From: a virus
DNA: 30,920 nucleotides
Direction: 5' to 3' (one strand)
Virus record (IMG/VR): IMGVR_UViG_3300046737_000183
Coordinates: 1-30,920 of that record
Shown here: positions 21,502 to 29,973 of the stretch, piece by piece
Layout of the letters: every line of letters starts with the position of its first letter
How positions within the stretch are numbered: the first letter of the stretch is position 1
Notes under the pieces: generated by a model
What the model saw: only the letters and a program-made list of their open reading frames with translations
Told to the model about the DNA's origin: nothing
Databases searched by the model: none
Position numbers and translations under genes: made by a program

Positions 21502-21806
21502 GCCCTGCCGAATTCGAGACGCTGTTGCGCGATGGAAGTCCGGCGATGCCTACACAAGTCGAATCATTGCTGGCAGCTCTTGAGGGCAATCTGGAGGGCA
21601 TGAGGCACTCAGATCTCGTGAGCACATGCCGAATGCTTGGGCGTGGTCGGGAGATCTGGCGCAAGGAATGCGAGGCTGAGAAGGCGAAGGTGTCGGATCT
21701 GCTAAAGGTACTGGAATTGGTCCACGCGAACGCAGGGGAGAGCGTGGAATGGATTCGGCATCGAACTGGACCTGTCATCGAGGCTGCAAGGAAGGAGATC
21801 CTATGA
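21498..21806 (+). CDS. Small coiled-coil hypothetical protein
   Basis: A 102-residue protein starting at GTG 21498, overlapping the preceding stop as GTGA, with GGGAG just upstream as ribosome binding site. It is charged and mostly helical (VESLLAALEGNLEGMRHSDL, then GREIWRKECEAEKAKVSDLL and KVLELVHANA), so it is likely a coiled coil. It ends in an ATGA overlap. No domain was recognised. Its N-terminal words (SPAEFETLL) are like those of the next gene (TLSEFEMAL), which could be a trace of common origin or chance. Confidence 0.72.
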   Translation: MSPAEFETLLRDGSPAMPTQVESLLAALEGNLEGMRHSDLVSTCRMLGRGREIWRKECEAEKAKVSDLLKVLELVHANAGESVEWIRHRTGPVIEAARKEIL

Positions 21807-22015
21807 CTCTCAGCGAATTCGAGATGGCGCTGAGAAAGGCGAAGCGAATCCTTGCCCGCACATTGGACGGCGGCTCCATTCAGATCGCAAATCCTCAACA
21901 TGCGATTGATTGGGTAGAGATCAGCAGAATCCTGGGGGTAAAGCCAATGATGCAAGTTGATCCCGCCGGCAACCTTTGGCTTGCCGCAGTCAATGGGGAG
22001 GAGATCACGCCATGA
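21803..22015 (+). CDS. 70-residue protein of a duplicated cassette, copy 1
   Basis: A small protein starting at ATG 21803 with AGGAG 5 bases upstream and an ATGA overlap. It reads TLSEFEMALRKAKRILARTL, a helix, then a beta segment with AIDWVEISRILGVKPMM, and ends NLWLAAVNGEEITP. The product of the gene at 22272 has the same plan and the same last six residues, GEEITP. The two are paralogues (about 30 percent identity by eye). No family name is known to me. The C-terminal Glu-Glu coding bases also form the ribosome binding site (GGGGAGGAG) of the next gene, so conservation of this end has a regulatory reason too. Confidence 0.8.
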   Translation: MTLSEFEMALRKAKRILARTLDGGSIQIANPQHAIDWVEISRILGVKPMMQVDPAGNLWLAAVNGEEITP

Positions 22016-22275
22016 ATCCCACCAATCCAGAGCCAGCTCCACGCGCTGGAATCCCGCCCAAGCCTTCCCTCGGGCGCCAGATTGTCGACCTGCTCCAAAG
22101 CATCGTCTGGAGCATGAACCATCCCGATAAATGCCATTGGCAGCGCTGCCCCACGTGCGGGAGCGTGCTTCTGAATGGCGAATTGACGGCCTCTAGCCCA
22201 TTGCCAGGCGAGTGGATCGACACGGAGTCGAGGCTTTGTGAGCCCTGCCGGAACGCAGCTAAGGGGGGCGTATGA
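22012..22275 (+). CDS. Zinc-ribbon protein of the duplicated cassette, copy 1
   Basis: An 87-residue protein starting at ATG 22012, overlapping the preceding stop as ATGA and preceded by GGGGAGGAG. After a helical part (LGRQIVDLLQSIVWSMNH), four cysteines in two pairs (C46-x2-C49 and C76-x2-C79) form a zinc-ribbon-type site (RCPTCGSVLL, then LCEPCRNA). Another Cys-rich protein follows the second GEEITP copy at 22484. Such small zinc proteins usually bind nucleic acid or partner proteins. It ends with an ATGA overlap onto the second cassette. Confidence 0.78.
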   Translation: MNPTNPEPAPRAGIPPKPSLGRQIVDLLQSIVWSMNHPDKCHWQRCPTCGSVLLNGELTASSPLPGEWIDTESRLCEPCRNAAKGGV

Positions 22276-22487
22276 CTCGACTGGAATTCATGGCGGCCAT
22301 TCACAAGGCGAAATTCATTAATGCGTACGTCCAAGGTGGCGGATACGTCAGAGTCTACGGTTTCAAGGAAGTCGTTTTGTGGCTCAAAACGTGCGAGTCT
22401 CTGGAGATTCCTGCGAAGGCCAATTTCTACGCGGAATCCCACATTATGTGGATTGGTTCCTTGGACGGCGAGGAGATCACACCTTGA
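22272..22487 (+). CDS. 71-residue protein of a duplicated cassette, copy 2
   Basis: A paralogue of the 70-residue protein at 21803. It begins MTRLEFMAAIHKAK, which matches MTLSEFEMALRKAK; it has GGGYVRVYGFKEVVLWLK where copy 1 has GGSIQIANPQHAIDWVEI, and it ends MWIGSLDGEEITP. The start ATG 22272 overlaps the previous stop as ATGA; GGGGGG lies just upstream. The tandem copies have drifted far apart in the middle, so the duplication is old or the copies have been selected to differ. The function is unknown. Confidence 0.8.
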   Translation: MTRLEFMAAIHKAKFINAYVQGGGYVRVYGFKEVVLWLKTCESLEIPAKANFYAESHIMWIGSLDGEEITP

Positions 22488-22780
22488 CCAAGCAACGTCT
22501 CTATCAGTTGCGCCAGGTCGCCCGCGGCCGTTGCATGATTTGCGCCACTGATGGCTTTAAGGGCGGACTCTGCAAGGGCCACTATGCGGAGCATCAAAAC
22601 AAGCGAAAGCGGCGTCTCGCTGAGCTCGTGGCACTTGGTCAGTGTATGCAATGCAAGGGCTCGAGCGATGGCAAGCAGCGTTGCCTACGCTGCCGCGAGG
22701 CGTTCAACGCCGCGAGCCGCCAGGCGTATGCGGAGCGCCGGCTAGGGGCGAGCCTTGGTCCGCTCGCGCTCCCGCCGTAA
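22484..22780 (+). CDS. Double zinc-finger protein, end of the rightward operon
   Basis: A 98-residue protein. The start is TTG 22484, overlapping the previous stop as TTGA, with GAGGAG 8 bases upstream; an in-frame upstream stretch lies inside copy 2 of the cassette. It has two metal-binding units: C17-x2-C20 with C30-x2-H33 (RCMICATDGFKGGLCKGHY), and C54-x2-C57 with C67-x2-C70 (QCMQCKG, then RCLRCREAFNAASR). The linker is basic (NKRKRRLAEL), so nucleic-acid binding is likely. Its 3' end overlaps the end of the large polyvalent gene on the other strand by 39 bases. Confidence 0.8.
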   Translation: MTKQRLYQLRQVARGRCMICATDGFKGGLCKGHYAEHQNKRKRRLAELVALGQCMQCKGSSDGKQRCLRCREAFNAASRQAYAERRLGASLGPLALPP

Positions 22781-25700
22781 CAGGTCCGCCTTGCTCGCCG
22801 CACTCGGCATCCGTTGAAGCCGCTCCTGCAACAAGCTCGAGCGGCTCTTCATTAGTCCGGGCAACACCCGTTGCAGATGCTCGAGCGCGTAGGGGTCGCG
22901 CAACAGCACACGTTCGCTCTTGCTCATTTGGGTTTCGAGAATCTGCCGGCGGAGTGCCGGACCCTGTCCACCGCGGATGGCTGCGCTCGCGGTGTCGAGC
23001 AAACCAGCGTCCGCCCAGCGGCGCGCGAGTACTTCAACGGCCTGCCGCTGCTTCGCGCGGAGTTGCTCAATCTCGGCGCTCGCCTCGCGGTCGGCGTCGA
23101 AGAGACCACCGTTTGACGATTTGATCCAGCGGCCGACGGCGTTCTGGATCACGGGCGCCGCGAGAAAGGCCTGGACGGCCGTGTCCTTGGGCGCGCTCAA
23201 GGGTTGGTTGCGGAATCGGCCGATGATTCCACCGCCAAGCTGATTCACTGTCCACTCGCTCAGTTGTTTCGTGGCAGGCCAACCGCCTGCGGCAAACGTC
23301 GTGTCGTCGATGACATGGCGGCCGGTGTGCAAATCGGTGGGGTTGACGCCGCCGAACGTGTATTGACCGATGGCAAGGAGTGACTGAAACACGGGGTTCA
23401 GCGACGGCAATTGACCCCCGAAAATGTTGCCCCACGCGCTTCCGCGCCCGCTGAACGCTTTGAACAGAGCCGCGTGCATGATGCGCATGGGGTCGGGCAA
23501 GGGCAGTCGGAAATACAGCACTTTGCCGCGTGCCTCGTCGTCCCAAGCAATTGGAATGACGAAGTAGTTGGACATGTCGTAATCAGGCACCGATCGAAAC
23601 TTGCGCTTCGTGTCCTCGCCAAAGGCGCCCGCCGCGCCCATTGCCATCGCCGCAGTCGGCACACCGACCATTGCGGCCATCTTGCCCGCAAACTGCCAAG
23701 GATGCTCGGCTACGCTCGAGGCCCACGCCCTCATTCCCTGTTTCCACGGGTTGAAGAACAGCCCAAAAAAGTCAATCGTGGCATTGCTCGCGCCTCGGTC
23801 GAGGAAGTCCGGGGAACCCGCCCGGCTCCGTACAATCTCGCGTTGTTTCCATTCTGGTAGGTTGGAGAAATTCTTGTCCAAGTAGGTCATTCCCTGTGCC
23901 TTGGTGAACCGTTCGACGGCTTGCCCCACTGCCAGGTACTTGTGCCAAAGACGCATGGCGGCATGCACGCCCTGCGCTTCGGCGTCCCAAAGCTTCGGGT
24001 CCATTCCAAACGAGGCCAGCTTGACGTCGTACAGGTCCGAGACGTTGCCGTAGACACCGCGGGGATCCTCGCGGGACACCACCATCTGGCGGCGCAAGAG
24101 TGCGTCGGCGATCGGGTTCTTAACGTCGCCGCGGGCGCTCGCGCGGGCCGCCTCCCACGCGGTAGGTGCATTGCGCAGCCAATGCGTGGCCAGTTGGCCA
24201 AGGTGGCCAGGCATGACCGCCATGAAACCAAGCGTGTCGCGCACGAAATTAACCGGCCAAAATCCATAATTTAAGGCCGTAAACAAAGCTTTCTGCCAGT
24301 TGAGCGAGCTGGTTACAGCGCCATGCAATCGCGAGTCGAGAGCCGCGCCGCCGTTGATCGCGTCGGCCTGTACCTTGCGTACGTAAAATGCTTTGGGTGC
24401 GCCATCCTCGAGAAGGACGATTGTGCCGACGCGCTTGGTGTTGACGATCTTGAACTCGCGACGGTCGCCTGCCCACCGCGACTCGGCCGGGATGATCTCG
24501 CCCGGTGTCTCGCGCGAGAGCGTGCGCACGATCTCGCGCTTGGCGATGTTGCGGTGAGCTGCGCTAATCAGGGAGAGCGCCTTTAAGACGGTGGCCGTCG
24601 CCGGGTTGCGTACTTCGCCGAGCATTCCAATTTGCGTGTAGATGTGAGGCGTGACGTTCGAGCCATAGGCGAGTTCGATCTCACGTTCTATCCCTTTGTC
24701 GGGCAGGCCTCGTACCGCGGCGAAAGTCGCGTAATTGACATTCTCGTCGATCTTGTCCTGAAGCTTTTGATTCCAAAGCCGGGCCGCTTTCATCAAAGGA
24801 ATGACTTGCTCGGCGTAGATCGATCGGAATTCAAAGCCGGCGGAAGTAAGAGCCTGCCAGCGCGCGGGACCAAGCTGGGTTTGCATCTCTCGCAGGCGAT
24901 CAATGGACGCCTTCGGGTGCCATCCGCCCGGGTTGTAGAGGTTATGACGTTCGTTGATTACTCGCTGATGAAAAAGGAGTTCGCCTAAGTCGGCCATGTC
25001 GAGGTTGTGCGCGAGCAATTTGCCGCCGACGCGCTCGTTGACATGCGCCAGAAATCGCTCGTGCTCCGCGGCCCTGTAGCGGAAATTCCCGACGGCACCC
25101 ATGAGGGCACCCTCGCTCTTGGTGTCCTTGGCCACGCGGTAGACCGGGCCGAAACGGCGATCGACGTGGTACAAAATGTTATCGTAGATGTCCGCCTTGG
25201 CGGTCTTCTGTTGCTCGCGCCACTTCTCCACGCTGGCCTCGGCGTCCCGCCGCCATGAATCCCGCAGACGCAAAACGCGCTCGCGGGCGACAGTGCCCGC
25301 GGAAATGCTGTCCTGAATCCTCTCGAAGGTTTCTTTGACCTCGGGCCTTGCGTCGAGCCAGCCATGAAACAGGCCGTAGGTGATGGGTGCGCGCGCCGCC
25401 ATGGCCGCCGGATTATTGAGGAAGACTGAGAAGGCCTCGGCATACATCTCGGAAGGTTCTTTGAAGTAACCTTCCATCTTGGCCGTGCCGCGCCACCACG
25501 CAATGAGCGGCTCGAGCTCGGCCTTGACTTTGGCGAGTTCGACCGTGCGTCGAGCCTTCATTTCCTTCTGCAGGAGCGCTTCAAAGCGCGCGCGCACCTC
25601 GGCCTTGGTCGGCTCGCGTCCGGATTTCTCGCGGACGGTGCGCCAGACCTTGCGCGTCCCGGTTTGCACCGTGCCCTGCACGGTGGCCAGGCGTTGGTCG

Positions 25701-28570
25701 AGCATGCCGCGCATGGCGGCCTTCAACACTTCCACCTGTGTCGCGCGCGGCTGCGTCGCAAACCACTTGTAGAGCTCCGGCATCTTCTCGCGCGCATCCA
25801 TTCCAAGGACCGCCTTGACGTCGTCAGGCGTGATTTGGAGCTGACCATAGATCGGCTCTTCCACGACGATGTCCCGGACAATGTCGATGATCGGACCCAG
25901 TTCGGCCTTCATCTGCTTCTCAGCCTCGCGATGCAGTTTGGCGCGCTCGGCGGCCGTGATGGGCCGCGGAGGAGTCTTGGCGTCGAGCGGTAGGGTGTGC
26001 TCGAGGTAACCTTTGAGCGCGGCAATGTGCCCAAAGAGGTTGCCGCGGCCTTCAATCGCGTGGTCGGGCAACCAATCAACCAAGTGTCCGATTTCGTGCC
26101 ACAACACTTTGAGGGCCATCAATGGCGGATGCTGTTTGGCTTCCTCGTAGGCGTCCCGAAGTAGATCCTCATAGCGGCGTTGCGCGATGATCGCGGCTTC
26201 CTCCGGCGTCCGCCCATGCTGTTGGCCCCAATCATTGGCTTCCTCGCGCAGTTTGGCCTTCTCTGCAGGCGTCAGCAGGTCGGCCGTGTCCGCGCGCAGT
26301 TCGATGCGCCCGGTGGCCTCGTCGTACCGGAACACACCGAGGGCGTCGGGCCGGCGGCGGATCGCCTCGACCACCTTGGGGTATTGGCCGCCGGTCAACT
26401 GTCGGTAGAATTCGACGGCCTCGGGCAGATCGACCGGGAATTGTGTGAACTTTGGGTTATTGGCGGGGTTTGCTGGCCCTGTGCCAAGTGGGCCGCCGGG
26501 GTAACCGGCGGCCGCGGTGTACCCCCGGGCGCCGGGAGTCCCGCGCTTGCGCGCCTGCGCCTCGGCAGATGGCCCGGCAAAGATGTCGCCTTCGGGTTCG
26601 TCGAAGAGCCCGCTTTGGCCAATGTCGCCCGTGGATCCGGTTAGAGGCTTCTGCGTGAGGTCCTCGAGCTTGGATTTCTGGCGGCGGCGCTCCTCTTGGG
26701 CCGCCAGATCCGCCTCGCGTGCCTGCTGCTCCTCGATGGTCTCTGGTTTCTCAAAGAAACCCGGAGTGGTCGGGGCCGGTTCCGGTTCCTTGGCGAGTTC
26801 CTCGGGGCTGAGGAAATCCTCGCGGGCGGCCGGCTCGTAAGTACCTTTGTCGATGTGGAGGAATTCCGCCTGGTCTGGGCCAACCCGTTGAACGCCAAAC
26901 TTCGGTCCGTCCTTGACCGTCACGGACACTAGGTTGCCGTCCTGATCGAACTCGGTGGCGGCCACCCAAAAGGTGTGATCCTGAACCTTGAAAGTATCGC
27001 CTTCGATCAGAGATTCAACCGGCACGCGCTCGACGTTCTCGGCCTGCGTCTTGGGCCGCTCACCGGCAACTACCTTCTCCTCAAACTGCTGCGTCTGGCG
27101 CCCCTCGAGGTCAACTTGGCGCTCATCCTCATAAAATTTCGCGCGCCATGCCTTGCGGGCGGTGTGTGCCCCCTCGATGGCATCAATCAAGGAATCCACC
27201 TTGGCAGGATCTAGGCCGGCGCCGAGCCCCTCGTGACGCACGAGGGCGGATAGGGCGACGTCGGCGGGGATTCCACCGCGGCGCATGATTTGGCGGATGG
27301 CTCCTCTCGGTTTCCAGTCGGGCCGGGCTTCCTCGATCAACTTGGGATCGATCTTGCCGATTGTGCTTTCGATCTCGTCGATGATGTCCGGCGGGCGATC
27401 GGCGTCGGCGCGCCCATACTTGCGCTTGGTTCGAGCGGATGGAGGCGGTGGCGCGCTGGCCGTCGTTGGGCGTTCCTCACGCTCCGCCGCCATTTCAGAG
27501 CCTACTCGCTCGTCTGGGACGGTGATAGTTTCCGCGTTCGGCTTGGTTGCCACCGCCTCCGAAGGTTTCGAGGGGTCAAATCCGGGCAGTTCGACCGCTG
27601 CAAGTTCCGCGACCGGGGCCGGGACGGGCGCCGATTCCTCCGTCGGCGCCTGTCCGGCCGGGGCCTGGGGCGGTTCCGCAAGGGGTTGTCGCGCACTCCC
27701 GGGGATCGCCTCAGCCTCTAAGGGGATTGTTGGTTCCGGCCCGGGGCCAAAGCCACGTGCTTGGGCAGCCGCTCGCGCGAGCCACGGGGCGGCCTCGCGC
27801 GCCTGATAAACCTCGGCATCTTGGACGGTGGCGGCCGCCTCGATGGGCGCCAGACGTGCCAAGAGTTCGGCGCGTTCGTCGGGAAGACCTTGGGGTCCAA
27901 CGTTAGCTTCCTCGGCGATGTCCCGGGCAACGACGGCGCCGGGATGATCCGGCAATGGGGCGGCCTCAACCGCGTGCTTGGCGGCCAGCTTGGCAAAGAA
28001 GGCACTGCCCAGCACACCGGCGCCAGCCTCGACGGCCTCCTGCAGTCGACCTTCCTTGGCAGCGGCGACCATGCGCCGGACGCCCTCGGGCACATGGCTT
28101 GCCATGTCCCCGGCGAAGTAGGCGGACACGGCTGCGTTGACCGCACCCGGCAGGGCGGTGCCCGTCATCAACAGGAGGGGCTGTTGCAGGCCCTCGACGA
28201 GTCCGGCGCCAGCGTTGGCCAGCCCGGCGCCCACTTGGGCGACGGTGCCCTCCTGTTGTCCCATTCTCGGAATGGGGATTGCTGGTCGCGGGGCGAGAAG
28301 TCCTCGCTGGCCGAGGCCTTCAATGCGGCCGGCGGCCTGCTCAGCGGTGTCGCCGAGGAGGGGCGAGAGTGTCTCGCGGATTCGGCGCCATTGATCCAGC
28401 GTCCGCTCGCGAGGGGTTGGCGGCCCCATCTCGGTGCCGTACCGGGGAGGGCCCTGCATGGCGCTCAGACTCGCTTGATTGACCACTTCCGACGGTTGGT
28501 CAGGGTCAAATCCGACGGGCTGAATGCCGGCATCAACCACTTCCGACGGTTGGTCGGGGTCAAATGGCAT
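22742..28570 (-). CDS. Large polyvalent (internal/ejection) protein with a zincin motif
   Basis: A 1942-residue protein, by far the largest in the window. It starts at ATG 28570, one base after the previous stop (an in-frame ATG at 28636 lies in the neighbouring gene). The N-terminus has FDPDQPSEVV at residues 3 and 21, and a variant (FDPSKPSEAV) near 331. Such motifs are frequent at the N-termini of phage internal proteins. A long Pro/Glu-rich region follows. HEIGH at 825-829 is a metallopeptidase signature; EMYAEAF near 1041-1047 could give the third ligand. The C-terminal third looks like the large polyvalent protein-associated domains (FFNPWKQGMRAW; PLPDPMRIMHAALFKAF) with a short hydrophobic stretch (MAAMVGVPTAAMAMGAAGAF). 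It probably travels in the virion and enters the cell with the DNA. Confidence 0.82.
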   Translation of the reverse strand: MPFDPDQPSEVVDAGIQPVGFDPDQPSEVVNQASLSAMQGPPRYGTEMGPPTPRERTLDQWRRIRETLSPLLGDTAEQAAGRIEGLGQRGLLAPRPAIPIPRMGQQEGTVAQVGAGLANAGAGLVEGLQQPLLLMTGTALPGAVNAAVSAYFAGDMASHVPEGVRRMVAAAKEGRLQEAVEAGAGVLGSAFFAKLAAKHAVEAAPLPDHPGAVVARDIAEEANVGPQGLPDERAELLARLAPIEAAATVQDAEVYQAREAAPWLARAAAQARGFGPGPEPTIPLEAEAIPGSARQPLAEPPQAPAGQAPTEESAPVPAPVAELAAVELPGFDPSKPSEAVATKPNAETITVPDERVGSEMAAEREERPTTASAPPPPSARTKRKYGRADADRPPDIIDEIESTIGKIDPKLIEEARPDWKPRGAIRQIMRRGGIPADVALSALVRHEGLGAGLDPAKVDSLIDAIEGAHTARKAWRAKFYEDERQVDLEGRQTQQFEEKVVAGERPKTQAENVERVPVESLIEGDTFKVQDHTFWVAATEFDQDGNLVSVTVKDGPKFGVQRVGPDQAEFLHIDKGTYEPAAREDFLSPEELAKEPEPAPTTPGFFEKPETIEEQQAREADLAAQEERRRQKSKLEDLTQKPLTGSTGDIGQSGLFDEPEGDIFAGPSAEAQARKRGTPGARGYTAAAGYPGGPLGTGPANPANNPKFTQFPVDLPEAVEFYRQLTGGQYPKVVEAIRRRPDALGVFRYDEATGRIELRADTADLLTPAEKAKLREEANDWGQQHGRTPEEAAIIAQRRYEDLLRDAYEEAKQHPPLMALKVLWHEIGHLVDWLPDHAIEGRGNLFGHIAALKGYLEHTLPLDAKTPPRPITAAERAKLHREAEKQMKAELGPIIDIVRDIVVEEPIYGQLQITPDDVKAVLGMDAREKMPELYKWFATQPRATQVEVLKAAMRGMLDQRLATVQGTVQTGTRKVWRTVREKSGREPTKAEVRARFEALLQKEMKARRTVELAKVKAELEPLIAWWRGTAKMEGYFKEPSEMYAEAFSVFLNNPAAMAARAPITYGLFHGWLDARPEVKETFERIQDSISAGTVARERVLRLRDSWRRDAEASVEKWREQQKTAKADIYDNILYHVDRRFGPVYRVAKDTKSEGALMGAVGNFRYRAAEHERFLAHVNERVGGKLLAHNLDMADLGELLFHQRVINERHNLYNPGGWHPKASIDRLREMQTQLGPARWQALTSAGFEFRSIYAEQVIPLMKAARLWNQKLQDKIDENVNYATFAAVRGLPDKGIEREIELAYGSNVTPHIYTQIGMLGEVRNPATATVLKALSLISAAHRNIAKREIVRTLSRETPGEIIPAESRWAGDRREFKIVNTKRVGTIVLLEDGAPKAFYVRKVQADAINGGAALDSRLHGAVTSSLNWQKALFTALNYGFWPVNFVRDTLGFMAVMPGHLGQLATHWLRNAPTAWEAARASARGDVKNPIADALLRRQMVVSREDPRGVYGNVSDLYDVKLASFGMDPKLWDAEAQGVHAAMRLWHKYLAVGQAVERFTKAQGMTYLDKNFSNLPEWKQREIVRSRAGSPDFLDRGASNATIDFFGLFFNPWKQGMRAWASSVAEHPWQFAGKMAAMVGVPTAAMAMGAAGAFGEDTKRKFRSVPDYDMSNYFVIPIAWDDEARGKVLYFRLPLPDPMRIMHAALFKAFSGRGSAWGNIFGGQLPSLNPVFQSLLAIGQYTFGGVNPTDLHTGRHVIDDTTFAAGGWPATKQLSEWTVNQLGGGIIGRFRNQPLSAPKDTAVQAFLAAPVIQNAVGRWIKSSNGGLFDADREASAEIEQLRAKQRQAVEVLARRWADAGLLDTASAAIRGGQGPALRRQILETQMSKSERVLLRDPYALEHLQRVLPGLMKSRSSLLQERLQRMPSAASKADLLRRERERTKARP
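28482..28565. repeat. Two 30-base direct repeats coding the FDPDQPSEVV motif
   Basis: Bases 28482-28511 and 28536-28565 are nearly identical (one difference, a or g, in the centre) and are spaced 54 bases apart, that is 18 codons. They lie at the very start of the large polyvalent gene and encode its two N-terminal FDPDQPSEVV motifs. Near identity at DNA level suggests a recent duplication or gene conversion. Confidence 0.9.
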
Positions 28571-28571
28571 G

Positions 28572-29780
28572 TCAGCGCTTGGTTTCCCCGCCAATATCGT
28601 TCCACGTGGAACCATCCCACTGATACAGGCGCCCATTCTGGCGCCTCACCTCGCCCTTGTTGAACTTGCTGGGTTTGGCGGCGTTGGGCTGGGCTGGGGC
28701 GGCTGGTGGCAGAACGGTCGGCGCGGCGGTGCCGGTCGCAGGTGTCTGGCCAGAGCGGCCGAAGGTTCTGGGCGCCGTCTGGCTTGGGGCTGCATTGGTG
28801 GCGCCCGGCGCCGCGGCTGGGCCACCAAAGAGCCGATCGAACCAGCTGCGTTCCGCGGGCGGCAATGGTGGCGCCTTGGCGGCTTGATCCTTGAGGAAAG
28901 CCTCGAGCTGGGCAGGTGTACCTTTGAAGCCTGGTTCTCCTGGGAGCCCGGTGATACTGGCTGTGCCTTCGGGCGTCTTGATGACGGTGAACCCTTTGGG
29001 TCCCTGAATGACGGAGTAGCCTGCGATAGGTGTCCCGTCCGGCTTGAGGATCGGCTTGGCTTGCGCCTCGAGCTTTCTCGGGTTGATGCCGCTTGGCAGC
29101 ACGGTGTTGCCTTGACGAAGGAAGCGCGTGCCGGTCTCCGGGTCCTCCATGAAACTACCCGGTCCCACTGTCCCGCCCTTGCCTTGGTTGGCCATGCGCC
29201 AATGCAGGAAGTTGACGACGTTGGGGTTGTTGATGGCGTCGGGATTCTTGGCCAGCGCCCAGTCGATGAGCTGCCCCTCGGCATCGGGTGCCCCCGCAAG
29301 GTAGGGACTGCGCACGTCGGAGCCCGGGTTGCCAACGTCTTGCGCGAAACGAGAAGCGGCCTTCCTCAGAATTTCTGCCTGCGCCTCGTCGCGCGCCTGT
29401 TTGTCGGCGGTGGCCTGCTGTGCTTGGCGTTGCAGATTGAGGAAGGCGTCCGCCCGGGTGTTGTCCAGCGGAATGTTCTTGGTTTGGGCCTCTTGGAACG
29501 CGAGCGTGCTCTTGAGTTGATCGGCTGCGTCCCGCATGGTCTTGGCTCTGACCATGCCGGTGATTGTCGAAATCCGGTCGGCGCGGCTCAAGGAATCCAG
29601 ATGCTCCGGATCGACGTTGGGGAATTGCTCCGGATTGCTCTTAACCAACGTCAGCAAGGCCTTGTCCGTGTCCTTCTGGCGCTTCCGTTCGTCGGCGAAC
29701 CGTTCAATGTTCTGACCGAGGCGCGAGATCCCGGCAAAGAGCGGGCTGAAATCGGATTGAATTCCTGGGGCGTATGGCAT
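28572..29780 (-). CDS. Virion-type protein with coiled coil, upstream of the polyvalent protein
   Basis: A 402-residue protein. Residues 1-60 begin PYAPGIQSDFSPLFAGISRL, a pattern seen at the start of phage internal virion proteins, and continue into a charged helix (NIERFADERKRQKDTDKALL). A long Gln/Ala-rich coiled coil spans about 90-150 (NLQRQAQQATADKQARDEAQ). The middle holds a small beta domain (GYSVIQGPKGFTVIKTPEGT). The end is Pro/Ala-rich, then GRLYQWDGSTWNDIGG. It ends one base before the large gene and starts 4 bases after the previous one. I expect an ejection or tail-associated partner of the polyvalent protein. No enzyme motif is seen. Confidence 0.74.
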   Translation of the reverse strand: MPYAPGIQSDFSPLFAGISRLGQNIERFADERKRQKDTDKALLTLVKSNPEQFPNVDPEHLDSLSRADRISTITGMVRAKTMRDAADQLKSTLAFQEAQTKNIPLDNTRADAFLNLQRQAQQATADKQARDEAQAEILRKAASRFAQDVGNPGSDVRSPYLAGAPDAEGQLIDWALAKNPDAINNPNVVNFLHWRMANQGKGGTVGPGSFMEDPETGTRFLRQGNTVLPSGINPRKLEAQAKPILKPDGTPIAGYSVIQGPKGFTVIKTPEGTASITGLPGEPGFKGTPAQLEAFLKDQAAKAPPLPPAERSWFDRLFGGPAAAPGATNAAPSQTAPRTFGRSGQTPATGTAAPTVLPPAAPAQPNAAKPSKFNKGEVRRQNGRLYQWDGSTWNDIGGETKR

Positions 29781-29784
29781 GGGG

Positions 29785-29973
29785 CTAGCCTTTCTCGGTG
29801 CGGAAGAAATCGGACAAGTGGAGCACTACGGGCGCCTCATCCTTTACTCTCACGCCCCGGTAGAAATTGCGCAGCTGCTCGTGCCGCACGATGTCGCGCA
29901 CGGCCCAGCGGTTGCCCTCCCGGTCCATGTACTTGGGCAAATTAGTCGGCGTGCTCTTGATACCAGCGGTCAT
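29785..29973 (-). CDS. Small hypothetical protein overlapping the glycosyltransferase-like gene
   Basis: A 62-residue protein starting at ATG 29973, with GGAGG 4 bases upstream as ribosome binding site. Its first 32 bases overlap the end of the glycosyltransferase-like gene. The longer frame to 30207 lies inside that gene and is not needed. The sequence NLPKYMDREGNRWAVRDIVR followed by LRNFYRGVRVKDEAPVVLHL suggests a short beta-rich domain with a basic face. No family was recognised. Its place between a modification enzyme and internal virion proteins gives no clear clue. Confidence 0.68.
   Translation of the reverse strand: MTAGIKSTPTNLPKYMDREGNRWAVRDIVRHEQLRNFYRGVRVKDEAPVVLHLSDFFRTEKG

Noticed and set aside
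27761-28663. Plus-strand frame of 300 residues opposite the start of the large polyvalent gene
   Set aside because: It is an antisense shadow of the polyvalent gene, with no recognisable protein features.
28524-29945. Long open frame of 473 residues on the plus strand opposite the virion genes
   Set aside because: It is antisense to two well-supported minus-strand genes, has no ribosome binding site or coupling to neighbours, and its protein is Gly/Arg/Ala-rich without domain character. High GC content explains the length.
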